From a virus, in IMG/VR virus record IMGVR_UViG_3300025815_000006, positions 1 to 28,671 of that record: a stretch of 28,671 nucleotides of DNA. The stretch is one strand, 5' to 3'. Positions within the stretch are counted from its first letter, which is position 1. Each line of letters opens with the position of its first letter. The notes under the pieces are model-generated. The model ran no database searches. It saw only the letters and a list, made by a program, of their open reading frames with translations, and was not told the origin of the DNA. Of this stretch, positions 1-7,770 are shown piece after piece. The position numbers and the translations under genes are program-made.

Positions 1-127
1 ATATAAGTGTCGTCCAATGAAGAATCGACTCTCAAGTGTGTTTTCGCCTCTGCCACAGTTAAAATATCATTTGCAGGGGCTGTAACTAAAGATAAGTTCT
101 GATTTATCATTTAGAACGTGGCCTTCC
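1..127. repeat. Left copy of 127-bp terminal redundancy
   Basis: Bases 1-127 are identical to 28545-28671. An exact overlap of 127 bp at contig ends is what a k=127 de Bruijn assembler leaves when a sequence closes into a circle, so I read it as an assembly overlap, not a biological terminal repeat. After removing one copy, the gene at 28004-28654 and the gene at 107-361 join with a normal ATGA stop/start overlap, which supports a closed circle. Confidence 0.95.
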
Positions 128-361
128 TCGACGTTTTTTTTCAGTTTTATAATCAATAACTTTTTTTTCATAATCAATATTCATTACTTTTTCTTCTTTA
201 ATTATAACATCATCTATTACTTCTGTGGCAACGTCGATACATATTAAATCCATTGCTGTTTTATCATCTAATACTAAAATATCATTTTTTGAGAATTGTT
301 TAGGGTATATATCACCGTCTATAACTATTTTAAACGGCTTTAGTAACTTTATTTTTTTCAT
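107..361 (-). CDS. Small basic-tailed protein, unknown function
   Basis: An 84-residue protein between the decoration-like gene and the head-tail connector in the late operon. I do not recognise the family. The N-terminal half (KKIKLLKPFKIVIDGDIYPK) looks like a small beta-rich fold. The C-terminus is very basic and ends KKRRGRPRSK, which contains the GRP core of an AT-hook minor-groove motif. The start has a good ribosome site (AAGGAG, 9 nt before ATG). Its TGA stop overlaps the ATG of the connector gene across the circular junction (ATGA). Position suggests a head-associated protein; DNA binding is inferred from the tail only. Confidence 0.8.
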   Translation of the reverse strand: MKKIKLLKPFKIVIDGDIYPKQFSKNDILVLDDKTAMDLICIDVATEVIDDVIIKEEKVMNIDYEKKVIDYKTEKKRRGRPRSK

Positions 362-386
362 AAAAAAGACTCCTTAACTTAACCCC

Positions 387-404
387 AGGGCAATTACATG
401 CCCC
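387..404 (-). other. Short GC-rich hairpin in the capsid operon
   Basis: On the leftward transcript GGGGCA and TGCCCT can pair (five Watson-Crick pairs and one G-U) around a 6-nt loop. The site lies in the 60-bp gap after the decoration-like gene, in otherwise AT-rich DNA. CCCCAGG also occurs twice here as a direct repeat. There is no U-tract, so it is at best a processing or stabilising hairpin, not a classical terminator. Confidence 0.3.
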
Positions 405-421
405 AGGATTAAATATATTAA

Positions 422-829
422 CTACTGTACAGGTGCGGTTATTGGCGAACCTTGTATAGCAATAGCACCTAAAGTACCACCGCTAGATGTAGAAGCGCTT
501 ACTAGACTAAGTCTAACATATCGCTTACTTCCGACATACCCAATTTTATTAACTGTATTATCGTCAGTCGCAGCGAAAGAAGCACTAGCCTCTGTGTTTG
601 TTAAATCAGCGTCTGCAACGGCTGTAGCGTCTGATAAATTAGACTCGTCACCATCTTCGATAAGAACAGTGTATGTTCCATCTGTCAAAGTTCCTGACTG
701 TATAACAAATAAAATACTACCGTATTCAGCAGTATCTATAATGTCACCAGCTGTCGTAGTGTCAGATGTAATTGCTTGCGTATCAAATGCGTTCGATACC
801 TTATAGCTACTATATAATTCTTTATACAT
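422..829 (-). CDS. Putative head decoration / minor capsid protein
   Basis: A 135-residue protein immediately downstream of the major capsid gene. It is rich in Thr, Ser, Ala and Gly and has a beta-strand pattern (YGSILFVIQSG, TYTVLIEDGD, KRYVRLSLVSAS). The last part, ending GTLGAIAIQGSP, resembles small proteins often found directly after HK97-type capsid genes and assumed to sit on the outside of the head. It has a strong ribosome site (AAAGGAA). The assignment rests on position and composition; no catalytic motif is visible. Confidence 0.7.
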   Translation of the reverse strand: MYKELYSSYKVSNAFDTQAITSDTTTAGDIIDTAEYGSILFVIQSGTLTDGTYTVLIEDGDESNLSDATAVADADLTNTEASASFAATDDNTVNKIGYVGSKRYVRLSLVSASTSSGGTLGAIAIQGSPITAPVQ

Positions 830-849
830 TTTAGTTATTCCTTTCTATC

Positions 850-2043
850 TTAAGATGCTAATTTTTGCAATTTAATTGCGTCAAAATCAGTTACAGCGCC
901 ACCAGTTCGTCTCTCTACTCGATAAGTCACCTGCCCAGGTGTTGAGTATGGGTCTTTTAAGATTTTAGTGCCAAGTCTATCAACGATAGTATACCCTTTA
1001 GAGAAGTCACCGTATGCGATTGATAAAGAATTCGCCCCAATTGCCGGCATATCACTTGCAAATACAACTGGTTTGCCAAGGATAGAGAAGCTAAGCCCTG
1101 CATTTTTATCTAACATTGTATTAAAGAAATAATTATCAGTACCCTTTAATTTAACTAATGCACCAAACGTTTCACGCTTCATCATAAATACAGCATTAGC
1201 TTGATACGCTTCTTTTAAAGCATTTTGTAATTCGATAATACCATCAACAGTTACAGCCCCTGATGACCCAGAGTTTACTTGTTCGATTTTATCAAATTCA
1301 TATGTACCATTTGTTGTCCAAGCAGTATAACTTAAAAATCCCTTTGGAGCTTTAGCACCGCTACCAGATACGTAAGCAGTATTAGCTCTTAATGATAAAT
1401 CTAATGACGCTTGTTCTAAAATCTCAGCTTCTAAATCGATTGATGCATCTTCAAAAACTTCTGTAGACATAGGTACTGATACAATATCTTTTAATACAGG
1501 TATTGTTATTTGTCCGAATGTTCCAGTTGTAGCATTAGTTACAGTTTCTAATTCTCCAAAAAAACCGCCACCAGTTGTTCTAGTTTTTTGAACAACTTTA
1601 ACGTATTGATTAGAAGAAATAGATTTAACGCTAGCTACTTGACGGACTGGCGAAGTCTCAAAAACTCGCTTGCCAATTTGAGTATCTCTTTCTGGAGCTA
1701 CTAAGAATCCGCCGTCTGTGTCGATTCTTTCTTGTAACGTCTTTAACTCTAAACCGTTTGTATTACCAGTTAAATAAGCTCTTGAAGCTTGTTTATATTC
1801 TAGATTTTTTTGCTCATCATTAGATTCTTTTAATTCTAAAGATTTTTTGCTTAACGCTTCTAATTTCTCTGATTTTTCTTTTAATTCTAGTAAAGCGTCT
1901 AAATTTTTATTCACTTTAGCTTCAAGCTCGCCAAACGCTTTTCCGTCCGCTTTTGCCTCAAGTCTTTCTTGGTTTGTTTTTTTGAACTCGGCTACCTCGA
2001 TTTTAAGCTGTTCGCCTAACTCTTTAATCTCTGAAATTTCCAT
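850..2043 (-). CDS. Major capsid protein, HK97 fold with N-terminal scaffold region
   Basis: A 397-residue HK97-type major capsid protein that forms the icosahedral shell. Residues 1 to about 85 are charged and coiled-coil-like (Lys/Glu/Leu-rich), as in the delta scaffolding domain normally removed by the prohead protease. The shell domain follows, starting near TDGGFLVAPERD, a typical start of the mature domain in this family. Later segments such as PVVFASDMPAIG and SIAYGDFSKGY match the family pattern. It has a clear ribosome site (AAAGGTG) and lies directly downstream of the protease gene, the usual order for HK97-like heads. Confidence 0.95.
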   Translation of the reverse strand: MEISEIKELGEQLKIEVAEFKKTNQERLEAKADGKAFGELEAKVNKNLDALLELKEKSEKLEALSKKSLELKESNDEQKNLEYKQASRAYLTGNTNGLELKTLQERIDTDGGFLVAPERDTQIGKRVFETSPVRQVASVKSISSNQYVKVVQKTRTTGGGFFGELETVTNATTGTFGQITIPVLKDIVSVPMSTEVFEDASIDLEAEILEQASLDLSLRANTAYVSGSGAKAPKGFLSYTAWTTNGTYEFDKIEQVNSGSSGAVTVDGIIELQNALKEAYQANAVFMMKRETFGALVKLKGTDNYFFNTMLDKNAGLSFSILGKPVVFASDMPAIGANSLSIAYGDFSKGYTIVDRLGTKILKDPYSTPGQVTYRVERRTGGAVTDFDAIKLQKLAS

Positions 2044-2060
2044 TTCATCACCTTTCTATT

Positions 2061-3059
2061 TTACTTAAAAGCCTGTATAAGACTCTCAAGCGTTGTTTTT
2101 ATTTCTTCGGAATTGTCAACGTCACGTTGATTGATTGATTTTATACCCCCCGATATAATTGTTTTAGCTTCTTTTTGAGAAAGACCAGCATCACGCAAAG
2201 TTCTTTCTAAAGCCCTTGGGTTTATATTACCATTTTCTTGCTTTACGTTCAAAACCTCTGCTTCATCGTTCATCGGGAACGTAACAAAGCTAACTTCTAC
2301 TAATTTAGAAAAGCTTTTTATAATCCGTATACTTTTCTTATTATCTATTTCATATTCTTTTACATAATAACCAATTGACATTGAGTCAATAGCACCGCTT
2401 TTAACTTCTTCGTACGTGTCTTTTCCGAGCGTAGTATTAATAAATTTACCTTCAACAACAAGCCCTTTTTCATCTTCATATATATTTGTGATTACCCCGA
2501 CCACTTTCTTATGATCGTGTTGATATAATAGTTTCGGCATTTTGCCTTTTTTAGCTGACTCAACAACATCATAAAAAGCACCTCTTTGAATTAAATCATT
2601 GCCGTGATCGATATTCCCAGTCGTAGCCCCATAAGCTTTAAATGTCATTTCTTCACTATCTTGCTTTACTTCAATATTTAACCCAAAATTCTTAAACTCT
2701 TTTTTCTCACTCATCCGGTTTCGTTCCTCTCTAAATTCTTTTGATTTTTTTATTGCCCAGTCGATACCGCTTGTACCACCCCATAGCAACCAGGCTATTG
2801 TTCCAGCAGTCTGACCACCGTCAACCTCTCGTTTTTCCGGTTGATAATTTTTTCTATGTCTATTAAATGATGCCATTCTTTTTATAGTTGACTCACTTAA
2901 TGACTTGCCATTTGACAAATCTCTAGCTCTTGCGACACCTACATCAGTACCTCCCCTACCCCATTTTTTACGCAATTCTAACCCACGCAAAGCATTATTC
3001 TGAGCACTTTTTGGGGGTATCGTGTCTATATCTGATAAAGCCTTTATATATTTATTCAT
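2061..3059 (-). CDS. Prohead protease (S78-like) with extra N-terminal domain
   Basis: A 332-residue capsid maturation protease. Residues from about 125 on form the HK97-type serine protease: the FKAYGATTGNIDHGNDLI segment, a histidine motif LLYQHDHKKVVG (H181/H183) and a serine motif AIDSMSIGYY (S226/S228). Residues 1-115 are a separate domain (PPKSAQNNALRGLELRKKWG, ending in AWLLWGGTSGIDWAIKK) found fused to some phage proteases. An internal ATG at residue 116 (MSEKKEF) has a plausible ribosome site (GAGGA about 10 nt upstream), so a shorter protease-only form may also be made. It overlaps the Mu F-like gene by 8 bp. Confidence 0.9.
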   Translation of the reverse strand: MNKYIKALSDIDTIPPKSAQNNALRGLELRKKWGRGGTDVGVARARDLSNGKSLSESTIKRMASFNRHRKNYQPEKREVDGGQTAGTIAWLLWGGTSGIDWAIKKSKEFREERNRMSEKKEFKNFGLNIEVKQDSEEMTFKAYGATTGNIDHGNDLIQRGAFYDVVESAKKGKMPKLLYQHDHKKVVGVITNIYEDEKGLVVEGKFINTTLGKDTYEEVKSGAIDSMSIGYYVKEYEIDNKKSIRIIKSFSKLVEVSFVTFPMNDEAEVLNVKQENGNINPRALERTLRDAGLSQKEAKTIISGGIKSINQRDVDNSEEIKTTLESLIQAFK

Positions 3060-3819
3060 ATGTTAAAAAGCACCTGCAGTTAATAACATTTGATGCACTC
3101 CCACTACTATCCCCTGGATACATTAATTTCTCATCATTTACCAAAAAACTTTCATCCATATCAACTTTTTGCCCATCAGCTTTCCGATGACTAGAACGTG
3201 TTCGCTCATCTTCTGTAGTGTTCCAAACTTTTTTAAATTCAATATTTAACTCATTTGATATTGATTGCGTACTTTCAATACTTGCCCAGTTAGCCGACGA
3301 ATGTACTTCTGTTCTGCTGATTAATTCAGCTCTACTTCTTGATATGCCAGCCTTTTCTTTAATGAATTTTGCTATTTCTTTACTTGACAAATTATCTTTA
3401 ATACCCTCAGCAATAATATTTTGAACATCTTTTCTTGTAGTATCTGTTAACTGTACACTTAAATCAGCACCTTTTTTCAGTATATAATCTATAGAAAGTT
3501 CTTCAAAATCTTGTAAAGCGTCTTTTTTTTCATATATTATATTTCTTGATTTTTTGATAGAATTGAACTGTTTTTCACTAATAGACTCAATAGAATCGCT
3601 ATATAATCTCATTAATATTTTTTGTAGTGATTTTTTATGATCTAATAAAATTGACTCACTAATGTAATTATTTAAATTATAACTATCAGCTAGTTTATTC
3701 ATTGTTTTCTGTATTTCTCGTTTAAAAGATATTGTATACTTTGTTGAAATAATATCAATTAAGCGTAAAAACCTTCTTTGCTCTAATTGCCTTTGTCGCT
3801 TACTCTTCGATATCGTCAT
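3052..3819 (-). CDS. Mu F-like minor head protein
   Basis: A 255-residue phage head morphogenesis protein (SPP1 gp7 / Mu F family), an internal head protein that acts with the portal. The C-terminal half has the family signatures: RAELISRTEVHSSANWASI, then WNTTEDERTRSSHRKADGQ, MYPGDSSGSASNVINCRC and an aromatic end. The N-terminal half is lysine-rich and helical. It overlaps the portal gene by 20 bp and the protease gene by 8 bp, consistent with coupled translation in the order portal, Mu F, protease, capsid. Confidence 0.93.
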   Translation of the reverse strand: MTISKSKRQRQLEQRRFLRLIDIISTKYTISFKREIQKTMNKLADSYNLNNYISESILLDHKKSLQKILMRLYSDSIESISEKQFNSIKKSRNIIYEKKDALQDFEELSIDYILKKGADLSVQLTDTTRKDVQNIIAEGIKDNLSSKEIAKFIKEKAGISRSRAELISRTEVHSSANWASIESTQSISNELNIEFKKVWNTTEDERTRSSHRKADGQKVDMDESFLVNDEKLMYPGDSSGSASNVINCRCFLTYE

Positions 3820-5125
3820 ATATCAAACCTGCCATTTTCTCAGCCTGTTTTTTTTCATACCCCTTTTTTTGTAGTGATAAAATATAATCTGATTTATTTT
3901 CTACGTTATTATCAATATTTAAACCAATTTCAGATAAAGGTATTTTATTTAATTCAGTTAATAATTGATCTCCCCCTTCAATGGGCTCTAAACCGATCGA
4001 TTTACGTTTTTCGTTTATCGTCATAAAGCTAACAGATTCAAGAGCAGTTATTTTTCTATTATTTTTTAACTGTATAGCTCCTACATTATTTTTGTCATAA
4101 CTAAGTAATAAATCATCCCCATACCGAGGAACTAGCCAATTATTAAGCTCGTCTAATAAGTGAATTAAATTCGGTTCGATAGCCTGATCCCATAACAATT
4201 CGTATGCTTTTTCTAAATTTTCATACTTTGCCTGATCAGTATTAACTAAATCGTAAGGAACCCCATATGCAAATGCGATCATTTGACTGCTTGCCTTAAT
4301 CCCATTAATAAAATCTAAATCACTCGGGCTAAGCCCAATTGGTGTAAATTTAACTCCACCACCTAAAATTGGTATTCCACCTGTATTATTCCCTCCTAAA
4401 ATAGAGTCCTTAAATTTTTTTAGTTGCTGGTATTGCGAGGCGCTTAATTCTTGTTCAGCTTCAAGCACTCCTGAGACTTTCCCGCCGTTTTTAATAATAT
4501 TATAATTCCATTTCTTACCCTCTGAAATTATATCAACATCAGGCGCACACGCTTTTAACGGGCTTGTTCCAAGTAGTTCATTTGTCGGTGAAAATTCTTT
4601 TAAGTGAAGAATATTCGATTTACCATTTAAATTAACATTAAATATAGTTTTATTCTCATTTAAACCGAAAATATATGAGGCCGGCAATCCGTCTTTACCT
4701 GGTTTTACAGTTACAAAATAAGGGTTGACTGAATATAAAAATAATGGTGGTTTTTCTTGATACTCATTTGAAGAGTCATTGTAAACTGATTCTATATATG
4801 CATTCCCAGTAATTAATTTCTGGGAAATAACATCCTGAATAAATTCTTTTTTTGATTGATATGGGTTTGGGTTTTTCAACAAATCTAAAATCGGGTGTTT
4901 ATCAATCAATTCACCATTTTTAAATAATTGAAAATTAATTTTAGATAGATTTTCAGCTATTAACTTAACGCATCTAAAAACAATAACGTTTTTTTCATAA
5001 CCATCTTCTTGATAATCTTTTATTTTATAATCTTTAAAATCATAATTGTTAAAACTTAAAAGACCTGAGTTTTTTATAGCTCTTGTTTTTGACTTCTTCT
5101 CAAAAGAAAATAATTTATTAAACAA
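3800..5125 (-). CDS. Portal protein, HK97 family
   Basis: A 441-residue portal, the dodecameric ring at the head vertex through which DNA enters and to which the tail attaches. Typical HK97-portal segments are visible: VIVFRCVKLIAENLSKINF near the N-terminus, NPNPYQSKKEFIQDVISQKL, TGNAYIESV, and the late EKRKSIGLEPIEGGDQLL motif. Length is normal for the family. It lies 26 bp downstream of the large terminase gene, the standard order terminase-portal-protease-capsid. Confidence 0.95.
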   Translation of the reverse strand: MFNKLFSFEKKSKTRAIKNSGLLSFNNYDFKDYKIKDYQEDGYEKNVIVFRCVKLIAENLSKINFQLFKNGELIDKHPILDLLKNPNPYQSKKEFIQDVISQKLITGNAYIESVYNDSSNEYQEKPPLFLYSVNPYFVTVKPGKDGLPASYIFGLNENKTIFNVNLNGKSNILHLKEFSPTNELLGTSPLKACAPDVDIISEGKKWNYNIIKNGGKVSGVLEAEQELSASQYQQLKKFKDSILGGNNTGGIPILGGGVKFTPIGLSPSDLDFINGIKASSQMIAFAYGVPYDLVNTDQAKYENLEKAYELLWDQAIEPNLIHLLDELNNWLVPRYGDDLLLSYDKNNVGAIQLKNNRKITALESVSFMTINEKRKSIGLEPIEGGDQLLTELNKIPLSEIGLNIDNNVENKSDYILSLQKKGYEKKQAEKMAGLIYDDIEE

Positions 5126-5151
5126 TGTATTTCTCCATATTTTTTTCTATT

Positions 5152-6420
5152 TTATAACATACTAACAAATATTTCAGTATTTTTTTCAGATAAATGTGTT
5201 AAACCCCAAACAAGAGCATCTAATCTATCCGGGCTTGATTGTTTACTATCGCCTGTAAAACTCGTCATTTGCTCTTCTAATTCTGAAAATCTAGCCATAT
5301 GAAAAACTTTATTCTGCTCATATAATGCAGAAATAGGCTCAGCCCGAATTATCTTCCCCCTTGTAGCTCTAACTTGTTTAAAATTAACATTATTGTCAAT
5401 ATTCCTGATATTCGATTCTATTAAATCGCCACCATTATTTACCTCGCCTATTATTACGTCAGCATTATATTTTCTATACAAATTAATTGCTACATTCGCC
5501 CACTCGCCCGGGCTATATGTTCCGCTTTTGTCATCTAAAATAATATAATTGTCAAGCGTGTCTTTAGCGCATACAACAATGCCCGTTTCATCACTGTTTT
5601 TATTATTTGAAACCGCTGGATCAATAGCTATAACAACTCGTTTATAATCACTAATTTTTCTATATTTTCTCGCTCGATCAAGCATTTCATACGACCATAG
5701 GGCACCTTCAATATCTTCTAAAATTTCTGCATATAACTCTTGTCTACCGATTCTTGTGTTCTCGTAACGATCAATTAATATATCTAATTGTTGTTTACTC
5801 AAATTTTCTTTATTGTCAAACGTAGACCCCTTATAGATATTTACGTCATCTCGTTTTAGAAGCTCTTTAATTAAAGATGTTGGCTGAGGCGTAGTTGTTA
5901 TATTCAACTTTGTCTGTTCACCTAAACGTAAACAAAACATTAACATATCCCACGCTTCACGCTGATAACGCCAAGTAGCTAATTCATCAATCCAAGCTCT
6001 ATGAAATTGCGCACCCCTTAATCTTGAAGGTTCATCAGCTGTAAAACCTTGAATTATTGATCCGTTTATTAACTTTATTTCTAATAGTGATTTATTATAA
6101 TACTCGATAATTTCAGGCGGACATCTAGCTATAATACCCGATTCCCCATCAAACGCTGTTTTTCTAGTATCATTAGCAGTCGCACAAACAACGCCATAAC
6201 GTATTTTTTCATTAGTCCAACAATCCCACCACAAATCTTCGACAGCCGTCCTCGTTTTTCCGAATCCTCTTCCAGCTAACCAAAGATTTACCGAATTATT
6301 GTTGTTTTTAGGTATTTGATTTTTTCGTGCAGTAGAAAGCCATTCGAGCCTAGAAAGTACCGCTATTTGATTCTCATGTGGAAGATTAGCTAAGTTTTTT
6401 TTGATTTCTTCAATATTCAT
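5152..6420 (-). CDS. terL: Terminase large subunit
   Basis: The 422-residue packaging motor. The N-terminal ATPase has a Walker A motif LAGRGFGKTRT (residues 48-58) and a Walker B motif AWIDEL (D145/E146), followed by a coupling motif around LNITTTPQP. The C-terminal RNase H-like nuclease has its acidic residues in VVIAIDPAV (D267), IIGEVNNGG (E326) and SPDRLDALVWGL (D398/D401). Both active sites look intact. The GRGFGKTR form resembles GTA- and HK97-type terminases. It starts 8 nt after the small-subunit stop with only a weak ribosome site, suggesting coupled translation. Confidence 0.96.
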   Translation of the reverse strand: MNIEEIKKNLANLPHENQIAVLSRLEWLSTARKNQIPKNNNNSVNLWLAGRGFGKTRTAVEDLWWDCWTNEKIRYGVVCATANDTRKTAFDGESGIIARCPPEIIEYYNKSLLEIKLINGSIIQGFTADEPSRLRGAQFHRAWIDELATWRYQREAWDMLMFCLRLGEQTKLNITTTPQPTSLIKELLKRDDVNIYKGSTFDNKENLSKQQLDILIDRYENTRIGRQELYAEILEDIEGALWSYEMLDRARKYRKISDYKRVVIAIDPAVSNNKNSDETGIVVCAKDTLDNYIILDDKSGTYSPGEWANVAINLYRKYNADVIIGEVNNGGDLIESNIRNIDNNVNFKQVRATRGKIIRAEPISALYEQNKVFHMARFSELEEQMTSFTGDSKQSSPDRLDALVWGLTHLSEKNTEIFVSML

Positions 6421-6428
6421 TCAGAATA

Positions 6429-6800
6429 TTATTCATCAATTAATTTCTGAGCTAAATTATTTATAGACTCATTTAATTTTGAATTTAATTCAACTTGATT
6501 AATATTAACATTACTATCTAATTCAACTTTTTCAACATATCCGCGATTTTTAGCCTTAGTTTTTAGAAAAAATATTGTTGATGTAGAATTTCCGGATTTT
6601 ATTTGTTTATGCAACTCAGTTTCAGCGAAATCAATAGCTACATTCTCGATATCTTCAACACGTTTTTTATACTCTTCATCTTCACGAATCCACTTATAAT
6701 GAGCTTGTCGTGTGATACCTATAATTTCACAAGCTTGAGTAACTACTCCTAAGGTAGTTTCTAGTGCCGCTATCATCGCATTTTTTTGAACTTGAGACAT
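6429..6800 (-). CDS. terS: Terminase small subunit
   Basis: A 123-residue DNA-recognition subunit of the packaging enzyme. Residues about 5-40 form a helix-turn-helix (ACEIIGITRQAHYKWIREDE), followed by a charged helical oligomerisation region; the pattern is common among phage small terminases. It is the first gene of the leftward late operon, directly upstream of the large terminase, and has a good ribosome site (AGAGGT, 4 nt before ATG). The late promoter lies 37 bp upstream. Confidence 0.88.
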   Translation of the reverse strand: MSQVQKNAMIAALETTLGVVTQACEIIGITRQAHYKWIREDEEYKKRVEDIENVAIDFAETELHKQIKSGNSTSTIFFLKTKAKNRGYVEKVELDSNVNINQVELNSKLNESINNLAQKLIDE

Positions 6801-6836
6801 AAAACCTCTTTTTTTAGTGTAAACATAAGTTCTTTA

Positions 6837-6865
6837 ATTATACGTACTCTAGAAATACGTATAAA
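6837..6865 (-). promoter_or_regulatory. Late promoter enclosed in a perfect inverted repeat (operator)
   Basis: On the minus strand, TTTATA at 6865-6860 is followed after exactly 17 bp by a perfect TATAAT at 6842-6837, aimed at the small terminase gene. The same bases carry a perfect inverted repeat, TTATACGTA (6838-6846) and TACGTATAA (6856-6864) with 9 bp between. Each arm covers one promoter box, so a bound dimer would directly control the whole late operon. The regulator is not identified. Confidence 0.7.
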
Positions 6866-6950
6866 CTTTCTTATAGCTACATAAACAATAACAATATTAA
6901 AAATACAATGTCAATATAAAATAAAAATACAACATAAAATATCAATGTGT

Positions 6951-6975
6951 ATAGTACCCGAAAATAGGGTATTAT
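6951..6975 (+). promoter_or_regulatory. Inverted repeat overlapping rightward -10 box
   Basis: ATAGTACCC (6951-6959) and GGGTATTAT (6967-6975) are 9-bp inverted arms with one mismatch and a 7-bp centre. The right arm ends in TATTAT, a good -10 placed about 30 bp before the leader of the 7009 gene. No convincing -35 is found 16-18 bp upstream, so this promoter may depend on an activator bound to the repeat, or be blocked by a repressor there. Confidence 0.5.
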
Positions 6976-7008
6976 ACAAACATAATAAAAAACAAGGGAG
7001 TAAATAAA

Positions 7009-7347
7009 ATGATAAACTTAAATACAATATTTCCAGCATCGCATTTATATAATCAAGAAAAATATAAATACGCTACAGAGAAAGATTTTTATACTGATAT
7101 TGCTAAAAATATAAGCGAAGATTATGAGTTAATGATTTCGAAATTAATATTAAAGAATATATTATTAGAAGAATATGAAGAAGATATATTTAAATCAGAA
7201 TTGCCTTTATCAAAGAAATTAAAATTAACTAAAATAACGAAAATGGATGTTGAGCAAATTAATAGTATTTTAGAAGATGAATTTGAATTATTTGTTTCTA
7301 ACGAAAAAGCAGATATGCAAGAAATATATTTCAATTCATACTGTTAA
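7009..7347 (+). CDS. Hypothetical acidic protein
   Basis: A 112-residue protein, first gene of the short rightward operon facing the late operon. I do not recognise it. It is rich in Glu, Lys, Leu and Ile and predicted mostly helical, with no signal peptide, membrane segment or cysteine motif. The ribosome site (AAGGGAG within AAAACAAGGGAG) is the leader found before several early genes, so it is probably expressed early. It precedes a small HTH gene, so a control role is possible but unproven. Confidence 0.8.
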   Translation: MINLNTIFPASHLYNQEKYKYATEKDFYTDIAKNISEDYELMISKLILKNILLEEYEEDIFKSELPLSKKLKLTKITKMDVEQINSILEDEFELFVSNEKADMQEIYFNSYC

Positions 7348-7363
7348 TAAAGGAGAAAGTAAA

Positions 7364-7531
7364 ATGCCAAAAATTTTAAGCGATTCACAAGTAAAAGAAA
7401 GAATAAAATTAATTATCAGGTTAAGAGCGCGAGTAAAGCCGATGAAATGGGCAGATGTAGCTAGAGAAATAGGTATCAACGAAAAAAGCCTGTATTTTTT
7501 CAGAGCTAGATATCTAAAGGAAACAATTTAA
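7364..7531 (+). CDS. Small helix-turn-helix protein, candidate regulator
   Basis: A 55-residue basic protein starting at ATG 7364 behind AGGAG. A longer reading from 7277 would overlap the previous gene and has no ribosome site. The sequence MKWADVAREIGINEKSLYFF followed by RARYLKE is a helix-turn-helix: 'ADVAREIGI' as the first helix and turn, 'NEKSLYFFRARY' as the recognition helix. It fills most of a minimal DNA-binding domain. It lies next to two inverted repeats at 6838-6864 and 6951-6975 and is the nearest candidate to bind them; that link is inference. Confidence 0.8.
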   Translation: MPKILSDSQVKERIKLIIRLRARVKPMKWADVAREIGINEKSLYFFRARYLKETI

Positions 7532-7542
7532 GGAGTAAAACA

Positions 7543-7755
7543 ATGGATAGATTTTCAGGCAGTTTTAAAGATTTTTTAAATTTATTAAAAATTGGGTCAC
7601 ATAATACTTGCGACAAAAAAAATAATAAAAACAAAGATAATGCAACAAATAAAAATATAGATAATAACTGTAACAATATTCGAAATACAAACTATATTGA
7701 AGTAAATATTGATTTTATATATGAAAATCATTCAGTTAATTTTTCACTAAATTAA
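7543..7755 (+). CDS. Hypothetical Asn/Lys-rich protein
   Basis: A 70-residue protein of unknown function, third gene of the rightward operon, 11 bp after the HTH gene with a good ribosome site (AAGGAG). The middle (residues about 24-50) is a low-complexity run of Asn, Lys and Asp, flanked by a short helical N-terminus (FSGSFKDFLNLLKIG) and a beta-like C-terminus (YIEVNIDFIYENHSVNFSLN). The composition follows the AT-rich codon bias. No motif is recognised. Confidence 0.65.
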   Translation: MDRFSGSFKDFLNLLKIGSHNTCDKKNNKNKDNATNKNIDNNCNNIRNTNYIEVNIDFIYENHSVNFSLN

Positions 7756-7770
7756 GACAATACAAATAAT

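Noticed and set aside
1-127. Terminal direct repeat of a linear virion genome
   Set aside because: The exact length of 127 bp matches a common assembler k-mer, and the junction restores a normal gene overlap, so a closing overlap is the simpler explanation. Biological terminal repeats are not excluded without virion end mapping.
7009-7531. Toxin-antitoxin pair
   Set aside because: A small acidic protein precedes a small HTH protein, but neither shows toxin motifs and the HTH protein has no toxin-binding extension.
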